Numbered from the stretch's first letter, positions 7,273 through 20,025 are shown. The stretch is DNA of 64,000 nucleotides from Xanthomonas sp. DAR 80977 (GCF_041240605.1 NZ_CP162487.1:5091001-5155000), one strand, 5' to 3'. The notes: generated by a model not told the origin, from the letters alone. A program made the numbers and translations.

Positions 7273-8415
7273 TCACTCCGTCGTTGCCGCAGCGGCCGCC
7301 GGCACTGGTGCGGGCACCGCAGCGGCAGTGCCGTCTGCAAACAGCAGGCTCAGTTGCTGCATGCGGCGATCGCGCCATATCTGCGCCGGCACCGGAACAC
7401 CTGCGCGTAGCCCGGCCACCAGGGGCCGCACGTCCTGAGGGGCACCGACAGGCCGGCCGTCGATCTCCAGCAACACGTCCATCGGCTTGATCCCGGCCTG
7501 CATGGCGACGCTGCCATCGATCACCTTCACGATCCATGCGCCGCGCGCGGCAGGCAGTCCGGTTGCCTGCGCCACTTCCTCGGTGACCGGCGCGATGCCA
7601 ACTCCCAGCGCTCTGGGTGCCGCCGCCGCAGCGGGCGCAATCTGCGGCGAGGTCGGCGGCGCAGCGACCGCGGCGGGCGCCCGCCCGCTCGGCGTCCACG
7701 CCACTTCGGTGAACCTGGTGTTGAACCCGCCGAACAGCTTGCGGTAATCGCGGCTGGCCTTGCCTGCTTCAGCCTGGGTGTCGTACGCGGTGCAGGTGGT
7801 GCCCTCGTCCGGCTGGCCGTGCGCGCGCACGGTCTGCTTGAACTCCTCGGCGTACGCCGCGCTCTGCGTATAGACCGCCATCGGATCGGCGCCGGTCGGC
7901 ATGGCGAAGACCTGGCTGGCGACGGTGCGCGCCAGGTCGCTGCGATCGGGAATGTCGACCTGGGTCGCATAGCAGTGGAAATAGCGCGTGGTCTGCGCCG
8001 GCGCCTGGGCGGCGGCATTCCACGGCGGCGGCGTCCAGTCCACGTCGCGCCAGCTGCCGACCTTCATCAGGAACAGCCGCTTGCTCCATATCGCGCGTTG
8101 CTGCTCGCGCTGCGCCAGGGCCTCCTCGCGCCCGGGACCGAGCATGCAGTCCTTGGTCCCGGCCCCTCCCAGGCTGCCCACGTGGGCCAGGAAATCGCTG
8201 GCCAGCTGGTTGCTGCGTTGCAGCCAGCCGCTGGCGTCGTCGCGATACGACGTCTCGAACACCGGCGAGGCCCAGACCTTGGCCGGCACCCCGCCGGTGT
8301 CGGTCACGCTGCAGAACGCGAACGCGCTGCGGGTCGGCGCAGGCGCTTGCGCCAGGCCCGCGATGGGCGCCAGCGTGGCGCAAAAAATAGACAAATGCAG
8401 TGCATTGCGCAGCAT
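7273..8415 (-). CDS. Secreted PDZ-domain protein, unknown function
   Basis: 380 residues from the ATG at 8415 (MLRNALHLSIFCATLAPIAGLAQ, a signal peptide). The body, residues ~25-240, is an uncharacterised domain with several cysteines (FCSVTD, KDCMLG, FHCYATQVD, TTCTAYD). A Pro/Ala-rich linker follows, then a C-terminal PDZ domain from ALGVGIAPVTEEVAQATGL through GAWIVKVIDGSVAMQAGIKP to DVLLEIDGRPV. No protease triad precedes the PDZ, so it is not a DegP-type protease. It probably acts in the periplasm as a binding or scaffold protein. It is divergent from the lipase-like gene and may share its promoter region at 8416-8674. Confidence 0.8.
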   Translation of the reverse strand: MLRNALHLSIFCATLAPIAGLAQAPAPTRSAFAFCSVTDTGGVPAKVWASPVFETSYRDDASGWLQRSNQLASDFLAHVGSLGGAGTKDCMLGPGREEALAQREQQRAIWSKRLFLMKVGSWRDVDWTPPPWNAAAQAPAQTTRYFHCYATQVDIPDRSDLARTVASQVFAMPTGADPMAVYTQSAAYAEEFKQTVRAHGQPDEGTTCTAYDTQAEAGKASRDYRKLFGGFNTRFTEVAWTPSGRAPAAVAAPPTSPQIAPAAAAAPRALGVGIAPVTEEVAQATGLPAARGAWIVKVIDGSVAMQAGIKPMDVLLEIDGRPVGAPQDVRPLVAGLRAGVPVPAQIWRDRRMQQLSLLFADGTAAAVPAPVPAAAAATTE

Positions 8416-8674
8416 CCGGACATCCCCCTGGCTGTTCCAGCATCCCCGCCGGCACCGCAGTGCCGCCCCAACGCAGACACTAGACCATCCGCTGCGTCCG
8501 CACCACAACGCAGCACGCGCGGCGGTGCTGCAGCGCATCGTGGAACTGTCATCGTGGCGGGGTATAACGCAGTCACGTCGCGGCGAGGGGGCGCTGCATC
8601 CGCTGCGCAGGCGTGCGGTCGCAATCGCGATCGGCGCACTGTCCGGCTTCGCACTGTTCAAGGAGAGAGCCGCC

Positions 8675-10639
8675 ATGTCGACGCTACCGACGCTGTCCCT
8701 GCTGTCCACGCTGCTGCTGTCGCCCATGCTCGCGCATGCGGCCGAACTGGTCCCCAAGCAACTGGCCGGCCCACCCGAGGAATTCGCGCAGATGCGCGCG
8801 CCGGCGCCGGCCGAGGCCGCGATCCTGTCCAAGAGCGCATTGCTGCCGGTGGAATTCTCTTCCGCGCGCAGCGGCGCAGCCGCGCAATGGCAGGCGACGC
8901 TGCCGGTGGAAAACGGCAAGCTGCGCTTCGTGCTGCTGTCCGGCGCACACGACTGGCAACCGCAGCTGCATGCGCCCGTCGCGGCGAACGCGCGCGCCAG
9001 CGCCGCGAGCCTCGTGCCGAACGCGGTCGCCACCCGCCTGGGCAGCGGCGACACCGCGCTGCCGGCGCGCGAGTACCGCGTGGACAGCGCCGCCAACGGC
9101 AACTGGACGCTGACCCTGCGCGCCGACGGCGCCGATGCGCAACGCGGCTACCTGCTGATGGAAGGCGATGCGCGCACGCAGCTGGCGTCCTATCCCAGCG
9201 ATCGCCGGCAGTTGCATCGCGGCCAGCGCATCGGCCTGACCGCGATGCTCGGCGGTAGCGACAGCCACGGCGCCACCGCGCTCGGCGCCACTGCCGGGCA
9301 CATCCGCGATGCGCAGCTGCGCGTCACCGCGCCCGACGGCACGGTGACGCAATGGCCGATGGCCGACGACGGCCGCCATGGCGACGGCGCCGCCGGCGAC
9401 GGCATCTACGCCGGCGATTTCCCGGCGCAGGCGCCGGGCAGCTACCTCGCGCAGGTGGTGGTGCACGGCGAGGATGCCGCCGGCCAGGCGTTCGTGCGCA
9501 CCACCGAACACGTGCTGCCGGTGCTCGACACCACGCTGCGCATCGCCGCCGATGCGGTGGCCGCCAGCGCACAGGACGGTACCCGCCTGGCGCTGCCGAT
9601 CCCGGTCAGCGCCAGCGGCCAGGCGCCGGCGCACTACCGCGTGCTCGGCGAACTGTGGGGCACCGGCCGCGACGGCAGCGCGGTGCCGGTCGCCTGGCTC
9701 GGCGGCATGCTCGCGCCGCAGGATGGGCGCCTGCCGCTGAGCGTGGACGAACGCTGGATCGTCCGCGCCGGCGCGCGCGCGCCGTTCACGCTGCGCAACC
9801 TGCGCATCGAGGATCCGGACCATTTCGTGCCGCTGGCCACGCGCGACACACTGGCGCTGAGCCTGCCGGCCCTGCGTCGCAGCAGCGTGGCGCGCGGCGG
9901 CGCGATCGACGCCAGCATGCGCATGGGCGAGCGCCCGGCCGCGCTGCAGCGCGCGGCGAGCGATGCGCAGCCGCAAGCGACCGGCAAGCGGCTGGTGCTG
10001 GTGCACGGCTATTGCTCGGGCGGGGTCTGGCCGGCGGCGCAGTTCAGCAACGCCTCGACCTTCCTGGACGCCAACCAGAACCGCAGCAACGACCAGTTCG
10101 CGCAGCTGCTGGGCCAGTTCGGCAGCCAATGGAATTCGTTCGGCACGGTGGCGCACAGCCAGGGCGGCATGGCCGCGCTGCATCTGTACAGCTACTACTG
10201 GAGCGGCCTGGACAACGCCAGCGGCGGCCGCGTCATGCAGTCGGTGGGCACGCCCTACCAGGGCACCAACCTGTCCGGCATCCTGGCCACGGTGGGCTCC
10301 TGGTTCGGCGTGGGCTGCGGTAGCAACAGCGACATGACCTACGACGGCGCCAAGGCGTGGCTGGCCGGCATCCCGAGCTCGGCACGGGCGCTGGTCAACT
10401 ACTACACCACCTCCTTCGCCAAGACCAACTGGTACACCAACGACTACTGCAACGCGGCCTCGGACCTGGTGCTGGACGATCCGGAGGACGGCGTGGTCGA
10501 GCAGGTCAACGCGCAGCTGCCGGGCGGGGTCAACCGCGGCCACACCACCGGCCAGTGCCACACCACCGGCATGCGCGATCCGGCGCAATACCTGGACGCC
10601 AGCCGCAACGCGACGATGAACGCCAACGCGGCGCGTTGA
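8675..10639 (+). CDS. Secreted lipase-like alpha/beta hydrolase with N-terminal beta domains
   Basis: 654 residues from the ATG at 8675, with AAGGAGAG about 10 bases upstream. The signal peptide ends at MLAHA-AEL. Residues ~25-400 are beta-rich domains with Ig-like and choice-of-anchor-X-like features (MADDGRHGDGAAGDGIYAGD is typical of that fold). The C-terminal catalytic domain has the oxyanion strand LVLVHGYCSGGVW and the nucleophile elbow VAHSQGG, with Ser at about residue 495, then PYQGTNLSG. The elbow is A-H-S-Q-G rather than G-x-S-x-G. Several cysteines suggest disulfides. It is probably an exported lipase or esterase; the substrate is not deducible. Confidence 0.82.
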   Translation: MSTLPTLSLLSTLLLSPMLAHAAELVPKQLAGPPEEFAQMRAPAPAEAAILSKSALLPVEFSSARSGAAAQWQATLPVENGKLRFVLLSGAHDWQPQLHAPVAANARASAASLVPNAVATRLGSGDTALPAREYRVDSAANGNWTLTLRADGADAQRGYLLMEGDARTQLASYPSDRRQLHRGQRIGLTAMLGGSDSHGATALGATAGHIRDAQLRVTAPDGTVTQWPMADDGRHGDGAAGDGIYAGDFPAQAPGSYLAQVVVHGEDAAGQAFVRTTEHVLPVLDTTLRIAADAVAASAQDGTRLALPIPVSASGQAPAHYRVLGELWGTGRDGSAVPVAWLGGMLAPQDGRLPLSVDERWIVRAGARAPFTLRNLRIEDPDHFVPLATRDTLALSLPALRRSSVARGGAIDASMRMGERPAALQRAASDAQPQATGKRLVLVHGYCSGGVWPAAQFSNASTFLDANQNRSNDQFAQLLGQFGSQWNSFGTVAHSQGGMAALHLYSYYWSGLDNASGGRVMQSVGTPYQGTNLSGILATVGSWFGVGCGSNSDMTYDGAKAWLAGIPSSARALVNYYTTSFAKTNWYTNDYCNAASDLVLDDPEDGVVEQVNAQLPGGVNRGHTTGQCHTTGMRDPAQYLDASRNATMNANAAR

Positions 10640-10769
10640 GCGGCCGGGATTGGGGAGTCGGGATTGGGGATTGGTAGAAGCGCTGCCCGGGCATGGAAGC
10701 CTGGTGCGGCGCCGATGTCTCCATGCGCCGATGCTGCAGCTGGTGCAGTTTCGATTCGATGCCGCTCTT

Positions 10770-10837
10770 TGTAGGAGCGGCTTCAGCCGCGACCGGCGCT
10801 ACCGGTAGCGCCGGTCGCGGCTGAAGCCGCTCCTACA
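10770..10837. repeat. REP palindrome, perfect 34-bp arms
   Basis: A 68-base perfect inverted repeat, TGTAGGAGCGGCTTCAGCCG at one end and its complement at the other, centred at 10803/10804. It lies between two convergent genes, where it can form a long hairpin and act as a terminator in both directions. Variants recur at 20026, 34547, 46273, 57882 and 59996. Confidence 0.9.
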
Positions 10838-10852
10838 GGCGTCGGGGAGGCG

Positions 10853-12306
10853 CTAGCGCGTCGCCTCGGCCACCGGCGTGCCGCTCTGCGCGTCGGCGCC
10901 GCCGCCGAGCACCTTGTACAGGGTGACGCGGTTGCTGGCCTCGGTCAGGCGCAGCGTGATGAGGTCCTGCTGCGCGGAATACAGCGAGCGCTGCGAATCC
11001 AGTGCGTCCAGGTAGCTGTCCACGCCGTTGCGATAGCGCGCGTCGGCCAGGCTGTAGCTGCGCTGGGTGACATCGACCAGGGCGCGCTGCGCGTCCACGC
11101 GCTCGTCCAGCTGCGCGCGCGTGGCCAGCGCATCGGCCACTTCGCTGAAGGCGGTCTGGATGGCCTGCTCGTACTCGGCGACATTGACGTCACGGGTGAT
11201 CCTGGCCTCGTCCAGTTCGGCCTTGAGCGCGCCGGCGCGGAAGATCGGCACGCTGATGCTGGGCACGAACGACCAGGTGCGGTTGCCGGCGTCGAACAGG
11301 CTGGACAGCGCGGTGCTGCTGCGCCCGGTGGAGGCGGTCAGCGAGATGGTCGGGAAGAACGCCGCGCGCGCCGCGCCGATGTCGGCATTGGCCGACTTCA
11401 GCGTGTGCTCGGCGTACAGCACGTCCGGACGCTGCAACAGCACGCGCGATTCCAGCGGCGCCGGCAGCGGCGCCAGCGCCACGCCGCTTTCCAGCGCGGT
11501 GGCCTGCGGCAGGGCATCGGCCGCCACCGGCGCGCCGACCACCAGGTCCAGCGCGTTGCGCGAGGTCGCCAGCTGCGTGGTGTAGCTGGCCACGTCGGCG
11601 CGCGCGCTCTCCACGCTGGTCTGCACCTGCGCCAGGTCCAGCCCGGAGACGATGCCCTGCTGGTGCTGCAGTTCGGTGAGCTGCAGCGTCTGCCGCTGGC
11701 TGGCCAGGGTCTGCTGCGCCAGCGCCAGGCGCTGCTGGTCGGCGGCCACGGTCAGCCAGTCGGCCGCGACCTCGGCGACCAGGCTCATGCGCGTGCTGCG
11801 CTGGGTCTGTGCGGTGGCCAGTTAGGTCTCCAGCGCTTCGTCCTTGAGGCTGCGGATGCGCCCGAACAGGTCCAGCTCCCAGCTGCTGACGCCGACGTCG
11901 GCCGCATACGTGCGCGCCACTTCGGAGCGCCCGCTGCTACTGGTCGAGGCGCTGCTGCGCGAGGCGCTCTGGCTGCCGCTCAGGTCCACCGACGGGAACA
12001 GGTCCGCGCGCTGGATGCGGTACTGCGCGCGCGCCTTGTCGATGTTGAGCACCGCCACGCGCAGGTCGCGGTTGTTGTCCAGCGCCTGCGCGATCACCCG
12101 CTGCAGGCGCGGATCCAGGAACACCTGGCGCCAGTCCAGCGTCGCCACGTCGGCGGCGTCGCTGCTGCCGGTGGCGGTACCGCCATCCGCGAAGGTGGCC
12201 GGCACCGGCGCGTCGGGGCGGGCATAGCTCGGCGCCATGCTGGCGCAGCCGGCGAGCAGGCCGGCGCAGGCCAGCGCCAGCGCCGTACGGGTCAGGGACA
12301 CACGGT

Positions 12307-12310
<4 letters not shown>
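10853..12310 (-). pseudogene. RND outer-membrane factor (NodT/OprM family), interrupted by an in-frame stop
   Basis: The outer-membrane channel of a tripartite RND pump (SmeC/OprM-like). The GTG at 12310 overlaps the acrB-like stop as GTGA. The lipobox is in ALACAGLLAGCASM. The first part reads PSYARPDAPVPATF to SSWELDLFGRIRSLKDEALET and then hits TAA at 11822-11824 after 162 codons. The same frame continues LATAQTQRSTRMSLVAEVA to the normal C-terminus at 10853. Together these make 485 codons, the usual size. Only one codon is wrong; related proteins have a sense codon, often Tyr or Gln, here. The channel is probably not made unless by readthrough or restart, or the stop is a base error. Confidence 0.88.
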
Positions 12311-15453
<3,143 letters not shown>

Positions 15454-15462
15454 GGCGGTTCC

Positions 15463-16677
15463 TCAGTCGGCCTTCGGCGCCGCGGCGGCGGCACCTTGCG
15501 CGGCCGCGGGTGCCTGCTTGGCGGCGGCGGTGTCGCTCACTTCCACCGTCTTGACCTGGGCGCCGACCGCGACCTTCTGCAGGCCCTGCACGATGACCTT
15601 GTCGCCGTCCTTCAGGCCGTCGCGCACCACCCACTTGTCGCCGATCGCATCGCCGGTGGTCAGCACGCGCTGCGCAACCTTGTTGTCGCTGCCGACCACC
15701 ATCGCCACCGCCTCGCCCTTGCTGTTGCGGCTGACCGCCTGCTGCGCCACCAGGATGGCCTGCTCGTCCACCGCCATCGACAGCACCGCCTTGACGTACA
15801 TGCCCGGCAGCAGCAGGCGATCGGGATTGGGCACCACCGCGCGCAGCTTGACCGTGCCGGTGGCCGTATCCACTGCGGCATCCACCACTTCCAGGGTGCC
15901 GCTGCGCGCATAGGTGCTGCCGTCCTCCAGCTGCAGTTTCACTTCGGCCTTGCCGTCCACCGCCTTGAGCTGGCCGGCATCGAGCTGGCGGCGCAGCTGC
16001 AGCAGTTGCGCGCTGGACTGGGTCACGTCCACGTACATCGGATCGAGCTGGTTGATGGTGGCCAGCACGTCGCTCTGGCCGGCGCTGACCAGCGCGCCCG
16101 GCGTGTAGCTGGAGGTGCCGATGCGGCCGCCGATCGGCGCGGTGATGCGGGTGTAGTCGAGATTGATGCGCGCGGTCTGCAGCGAGGCCCTGGCCGCGAC
16201 CACCGCCGCCTCGTTCGAACGCAGCGTGGCCACCGCGTCGTCGCCGTCCTGCTTGCTGACCGCGTCCAGCGCGACCAGGGTCTGGTAGCGCTGCGCCTTC
16301 GGCTTGGCCGACAGCACCGCCGCCTCGGCCTGGGCCAGGTCGCCCTTGGCGGTGTCGTACGCGGCCTGGTAGCTGGCCGGGTCGATCTCGTACAGCACCT
16401 GCCCGGCCTTGACGTCCTGGCCCTCGGTGAACAGCCGCTTGCGCAGGATGCCGCCGACCTGCGGGCGCACCTCCGAAGTCATGTAGGCCACGGTGCGGCC
16501 GGACAGGGTCTGGTCCAGCGCCAGCCGCTGCGCCTTCACCGTCTGCACGCCGACCTGCGCCTGCGGCATCTGCGGCGGCTGCTTGGAGGAACACGCGGCC
16601 ACGGCCGCGGCGATGGCTGCGGCCAGCAGCCAGCGCGAGGACGGAACGGGGAAGCGACGGGCGACGACGGGCAGCAT
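15463..16677 (-). CDS. RND efflux membrane fusion lipoprotein (AcrA/SmeA-like)
   Basis: The periplasmic adaptor joining the permease to the outer-membrane channel, 404 residues. The lipobox around AVAAC-SSKQ gives a lipidated N-terminal Cys. The order is classical: SEVRPQVGGILRKRLFTEGQ (barrel-sandwich), a coiled hairpin (QAEAAVLSAKPKAQRYQTL), LDYTRITAPIGGRIG, a beta-barrel, and the membrane-proximal domain. The Ala/Lys-rich tail is unremarkable. It is the first gene of the efflux operon, divergent from the sensor kinase gene 155 bp away. Confidence 0.95.
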   Translation of the reverse strand: MLPVVARRFPVPSSRWLLAAAIAAAVAACSSKQPPQMPQAQVGVQTVKAQRLALDQTLSGRTVAYMTSEVRPQVGGILRKRLFTEGQDVKAGQVLYEIDPASYQAAYDTAKGDLAQAEAAVLSAKPKAQRYQTLVALDAVSKQDGDDAVATLRSNEAAVVAARASLQTARINLDYTRITAPIGGRIGTSSYTPGALVSAGQSDVLATINQLDPMYVDVTQSSAQLLQLRRQLDAGQLKAVDGKAEVKLQLEDGSTYARSGTLEVVDAAVDTATGTVKLRAVVPNPDRLLLPGMYVKAVLSMAVDEQAILVAQQAVSRNSKGEAVAMVVGSDNKVAQRVLTTGDAIGDKWVVRDGLKDGDKVIVQGLQKVAVGAQVKTVEVSDTAAAKQAPAAAQGAAAAAPKAD

Positions 16678-16832
16678 GCGGCGAACTCACGGTTTATCCG
16701 AATGTGGCCACGCTACGGCGCGAATGTGCAGCAAATTTGGAGATTGCTGGCAACGGCGCGGATTCGCTTGATTTCCCCTGCCGCGGCGCGGCTAATACGC
16801 AGCATCCGCCGTCGCCACGCATTGCCTCTCCG

Positions 16833-18212
16833 ATGAAACTGGGCATCACCGCCAAGCTGTTCCTCGCCATCCTCGCCGCGTGCGTGGCGGTGCTGCTGAT
16901 CAACGGCATGGCCGTGCAGGTCTTCCTCAAGCGCCAGTTCCTGGATTACCTCAACGAACAGGGCGTGGAGCGCATGCTGGAGACCTTGCCGCGGGTCAGG
17001 GCCGAGTACGCGCGGCACGGCAACTGGGATTTCGTGCGCGACAATCCCGACGCCTGGTTCGTGCTGATGCGCCCGGAGCGCGGCCCCGGCCTGCCGCGCC
17101 GGCCGCCGCCGATCTCCGACCAGACCGGCGCGGTCTTCCGCTTCGCCGTGCTCGACCAGGACTACAAGTCGGTGATCGGCAACCCCGATGTCGGCCGCCA
17201 CGACATCCTGCGCCCGGTGGTGGTCGGCGGCCGCACCGTCGGCTGGATGGCGATGCTGCCATTCCAGAAGGTATTGGCGGCGGAGGATGCGCGCTTCTAC
17301 GCGGCGCAGCAACGCGCGTGGTGGACGATCGGCAGCGCCTCGCTGCTGGTCGCCGCGCTGCTCGGCTGGCTGCTGTCGCGCGCCTTGCTGCGGCGCATGC
17401 GTGGCCTCACCGGCGCCACCCATCGCCTGGCTGCCGGCGACTACGGCACCCGCATCGAGGCCGGCGCGCGCGACGAATTCGGCCAGCTGGCGCGCGACTT
17501 CAACCTGCTGGCGCAGGCGCTGGAGCACAACGAACGCGCGCGGCGCGAGTTCATGGCCGACATCTCGCACGAGCTGCGCACGCCGCTGGCGGTGCTGCGC
17601 GCCGAACTGGAAGCGCTGCAGGACGGCATCCGGCCGATGACCCCAGACTCGCTGGGCTCGCTGCACCAGCAGGTCGGCCAGCTCGGCAAGCTGATCGAGG
17701 ACCTCTACGACGTGTCGCTGACCGACGTCGGCGCGCTCGCCTACCGGCGCGCGCCGGTCGATCTGGCGGTGATCCTGGGCACCGTGCTGGACGGCGTGCG
17801 GGCACGCTTCGCCGCCGCGCAGCTGCAACTGCAGGTGCAGATCGCCACCGGTCCGCTGCAGGTGGACGGCGACGAGCGGCGCCTGCAGCAACTGCTCGGC
17901 AACCTGCTGGAGAACACGCTGCGCTATACCGACGCCGGCGGCACCGTGCAGGTGCGCTGCGTGCGCCGCGACACGGTGCTGGAGCTGCAGGTCGAGGACA
18001 GCGCGCCGGGCGTGGACGCGGACAAGCGCGAGCGCCTGTTCGAACGCTTCTACCGCGCCGAGGCCTCGCGCAACCGCGCCAGCGGCGGCAGCGGCCTGGG
18101 CCTGGCGATCTGCCGCAACATCGCCGAGGCGCATGGCGGTTCGATCAACGCCGAGGCCTCCGCGCTGGGCGGATTGCGCGTGGTGTTGCGCTTGCCGGCG
18201 CTGAGCGCATGA
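16833..18212 (+). CDS. Sensor histidine kinase (BaeS/SmeS-like)
   Basis: 459 residues from the ATG at 16833. TM1 is in LFLAILAACVAVLLINGMAV, with a periplasmic sensor of ~130 residues and TM2 in SASLLVAALLGWLLSRAL. A HAMP domain follows (RLAAGDYGTRIEAGARDEFG). HisKA has ADISHELRTPL with the phospho-acceptor His at about residue 246. HATPase_c has LLGNLLENTLRYTDAGG and GGSGLGLAI. It overlaps the response regulator start (ATGA) and is divergent from the efflux operon, the arrangement of the Stenotrophomonas smeSR-smeABC locus, so it probably senses envelope or drug stress and controls the pump. Confidence 0.93.
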   Translation: MKLGITAKLFLAILAACVAVLLINGMAVQVFLKRQFLDYLNEQGVERMLETLPRVRAEYARHGNWDFVRDNPDAWFVLMRPERGPGLPRRPPPISDQTGAVFRFAVLDQDYKSVIGNPDVGRHDILRPVVVGGRTVGWMAMLPFQKVLAAEDARFYAAQQRAWWTIGSASLLVAALLGWLLSRALLRRMRGLTGATHRLAAGDYGTRIEAGARDEFGQLARDFNLLAQALEHNERARREFMADISHELRTPLAVLRAELEALQDGIRPMTPDSLGSLHQQVGQLGKLIEDLYDVSLTDVGALAYRRAPVDLAVILGTVLDGVRARFAAAQLQLQVQIATGPLQVDGDERRLQQLLGNLLENTLRYTDAGGTVQVRCVRRDTVLELQVEDSAPGVDADKRERLFERFYRAEASRNRASGGSGLGLAICRNIAEAHGGSINAEASALGGLRVVLRLPALSA

Positions 18213-18892
18213 GCGGCCTGGATCCGATCGGGCACGTGCTGATCGTCGAGGACGAACCGCGCCTGGCCGCGGTGATGCGCGAGTACCTGCATGCGGCCGG
18301 CTATTCGCACGACTGGATCGCCGACGGCGCGCAGGCGCTGGGCGCGTTCCGCGCGCAGAAGCCGGACCTGGTGCTGCTGGACCTGATGCTGCCCAACCGC
18401 GACGGCCTGGAGATCTGCCGCGACCTGCGCAAGGAAAGCGCGGTGCCGGTGATCATGGTGACCGCGCGCGTGGAGGAGATCGACCGCCTGCTCGGCCTGG
18501 AGATCGGCGCCGACGACTACATCTGCAAGCCGTTCAGCCCGCGCGAGGTGGTGGCGCGGGTGCAGGCGGTGCTGCGCCGCCATCGCCACGATCCCAACGA
18601 TGCGCCGGCGCCGGGCCTGCGCATCGACGAGGACGCCTGCCGCGCCAGCGTGCACGGCCGCGACCTGGACCTGACCCAGGTCGAGTTCCGCCTGCTGCGC
18701 ACCCTCGCCGCCGCGCCGGGGCGCGTGTACTCGCGCGAGCAACTGATGGACCGGCTCTACGCCGACCACCGCATCGTCACCGACCGCACCGTCGACAGCC
18801 ACGTCAAGAACCTGCGCCGCAAGCTCGCCGAGGTCGGCGGCGAGGACTGGGTGCGTTCGGTGTATGGGGCTGGTTATCGGTTTGAGCCGTGA
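18209..18892 (+). CDS. OmpR-family response regulator (BaeR/SmeR-like)
   Basis: 227 residues. The receiver domain has HVLIVEDEPRL, the phospho-acceptor Asp at about residue 58 in LVLLDLMLPNRDG, VIMVTAR and DDYICKPFSPRE. The C-terminal winged helix ends VDSHVKNLRRKLAEV to VRSVYGAGYRFEP. The start overlaps the kinase stop by four bases. It probably activates the divergent efflux operon. Confidence 0.94.
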   Translation: MSGLDPIGHVLIVEDEPRLAAVMREYLHAAGYSHDWIADGAQALGAFRAQKPDLVLLDLMLPNRDGLEICRDLRKESAVPVIMVTARVEEIDRLLGLEIGADDYICKPFSPREVVARVQAVLRRHRHDPNDAPAPGLRIDEDACRASVHGRDLDLTQVEFRLLRTLAAAPGRVYSREQLMDRLYADHRIVTDRTVDSHVKNLRRKLAEVGGEDWVRSVYGAGYRFEP

Positions 18893-18998
18893 TTGGGGAT
18901 TCGGGATTCGGGATTGGTAGAGCCGCTTGGCTGGCGCCGCCTCGGTACTGGAGCGCCCGCTTTTGCGAATCCCCAATCCCCAATCCCGAATCCCGGCT
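18893..18998. repeat. Inverted GGGATTCGGGATT heptad element
   Basis: Heptad-like GGGATTCGGGATT units at 18895-18916 face their complement (AATCCCCAATCCCCAATCCC) at 18966-18996. The loop-out can pair into a long stem between two convergent genes, so it may serve as a shared terminator. Confidence 0.7.
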
Positions 18999-19850
18999 TC
19001 ACCGAAACACCACCGTCCGATGCCCGTTGAGCAGGATGCGATGCTCGACATGGCGGCGCACCGCGCGCGCCAGCACCTGCGATTCGGTGTCGCTGCCCAG
19101 GCGCACCAGGTCGCGCGGGGTCATCGCGTGGTCCACGCGGGCCACGTCCTGTTCGATGATCGGGCCTTCGTCGAGGTCGCCGGTGACGTAGTGCGCGGTG
19201 GCGCCGATGATCTTGACCCCGCGCGCGTGCGCCTGGTGGTACGGCTGCGCGCCCTTGAAGCTGGGCAGGAAGCTGTGGTGGATGTTGATCGCGCGTCCGG
19301 CCAGCGCGGCGCACAGCGTCGGCGACAGGATCTGCATGTAGCGCGCCAGCACCACCAGGTCGATGCGTTCGCGCTCCACCAGCGCCAGCAGCTGCGCTTC
19401 CTGCTCGGCGCGGTTGCCGGCGTCGACCGGCAGGTGGTGGAACGGCACGTCGTAGGAGCGCGCCAGCGCGGCGAAATCGGCGTGGTTGGACGCGACCGCG
19501 GCGATGTCCACGCGCAGTTGCCGGCTATGCGCGCGGAACAGCAGATCGTTGAGGCAGTGGCCCTGCTTGCTGACCAGCACCAGCAGGCGCGCGCGGCGCC
19601 GCGCGTCGTGCAGCTGCCAGTCCATCGCGTAGTCGGCGGCGAGCGGCGCCAGCTGCACCTTCACCGCGGCGACGATGCCGTCGGCGGGCACGTCGAAGTG
19701 CACGCGCAGGAAGAAGCGGCCGCTCTCCTCGTCGCCGAACTGCTGCGCGTCGAGGATGTTGCAGCCGTGCTCGAACAGCAGGCCGCTGACGCGGTAGACG
19801 ATGCCGGTACGGTCCGGGCAGGACAGGGTCAGGATGTAGTCGGGGCGCAT
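18999..19850 (-). CDS. purU: Formyltetrahydrofolate deformylase PurU
   Basis: Hydrolyses 10-formyl-THF to formate and THF, balancing the one-carbon pool and feeding PurT. 283 residues. The N-terminal ACT domain begins DYILTLSCPDRTGIVYRVSG. The formyltransferase-type domain carries the expected NxHHSFLPSF block (AINIHHSFLPSFKGA), then GVKIIGATAHYVTGDLDEGP with the catalytic Asp/His. The ATG at 19850 is the natural start. Confidence 0.95.
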   Translation of the reverse strand: MRPDYILTLSCPDRTGIVYRVSGLLFEHGCNILDAQQFGDEESGRFFLRVHFDVPADGIVAAVKVQLAPLAADYAMDWQLHDARRRARLLVLVSKQGHCLNDLLFRAHSRQLRVDIAAVASNHADFAALARSYDVPFHHLPVDAGNRAEQEAQLLALVERERIDLVVLARYMQILSPTLCAALAGRAINIHHSFLPSFKGAQPYHQAHARGVKIIGATAHYVTGDLDEGPIIEQDVARVDHAMTPRDLVRLGSDTESQVLARAVRRHVEHRILLNGHRTVVFR

Positions 19851-19870
19851 CCGCGCAATGATAGGGGAGA

Positions 19871-19957
19871 ATTCGGGATTCGGGATTCGGGATTCGGGAT
19901 TCGGGATTCGGGATTCGGGATTGGGGATTCGATTCGATTCGGGACTTGGGACTTGGG
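19871..19957. repeat. ATTCGGG heptad tandem repeat
   Basis: Seven perfect ATTCGGG units run from 19871 to 19919, followed by the variant ATTGGGG, then degenerate ATTCG and ACTTGGG units. The array lies directly upstream of purU. The perfect units suggest slippage-driven length variation. Confidence 0.9.
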
Positions 19958-20025
19958 ACTGGGGACGAGCTGCTACAGAGGTCGCTAGGGCGTTGAATGT
20001 GGAATGCCGCTGTTGCCTTGCCGGG

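Noticed and set aside
19871..19957. CRISPR array
   Set aside because: Units are 7-base perfect tandem repeats without spacers.
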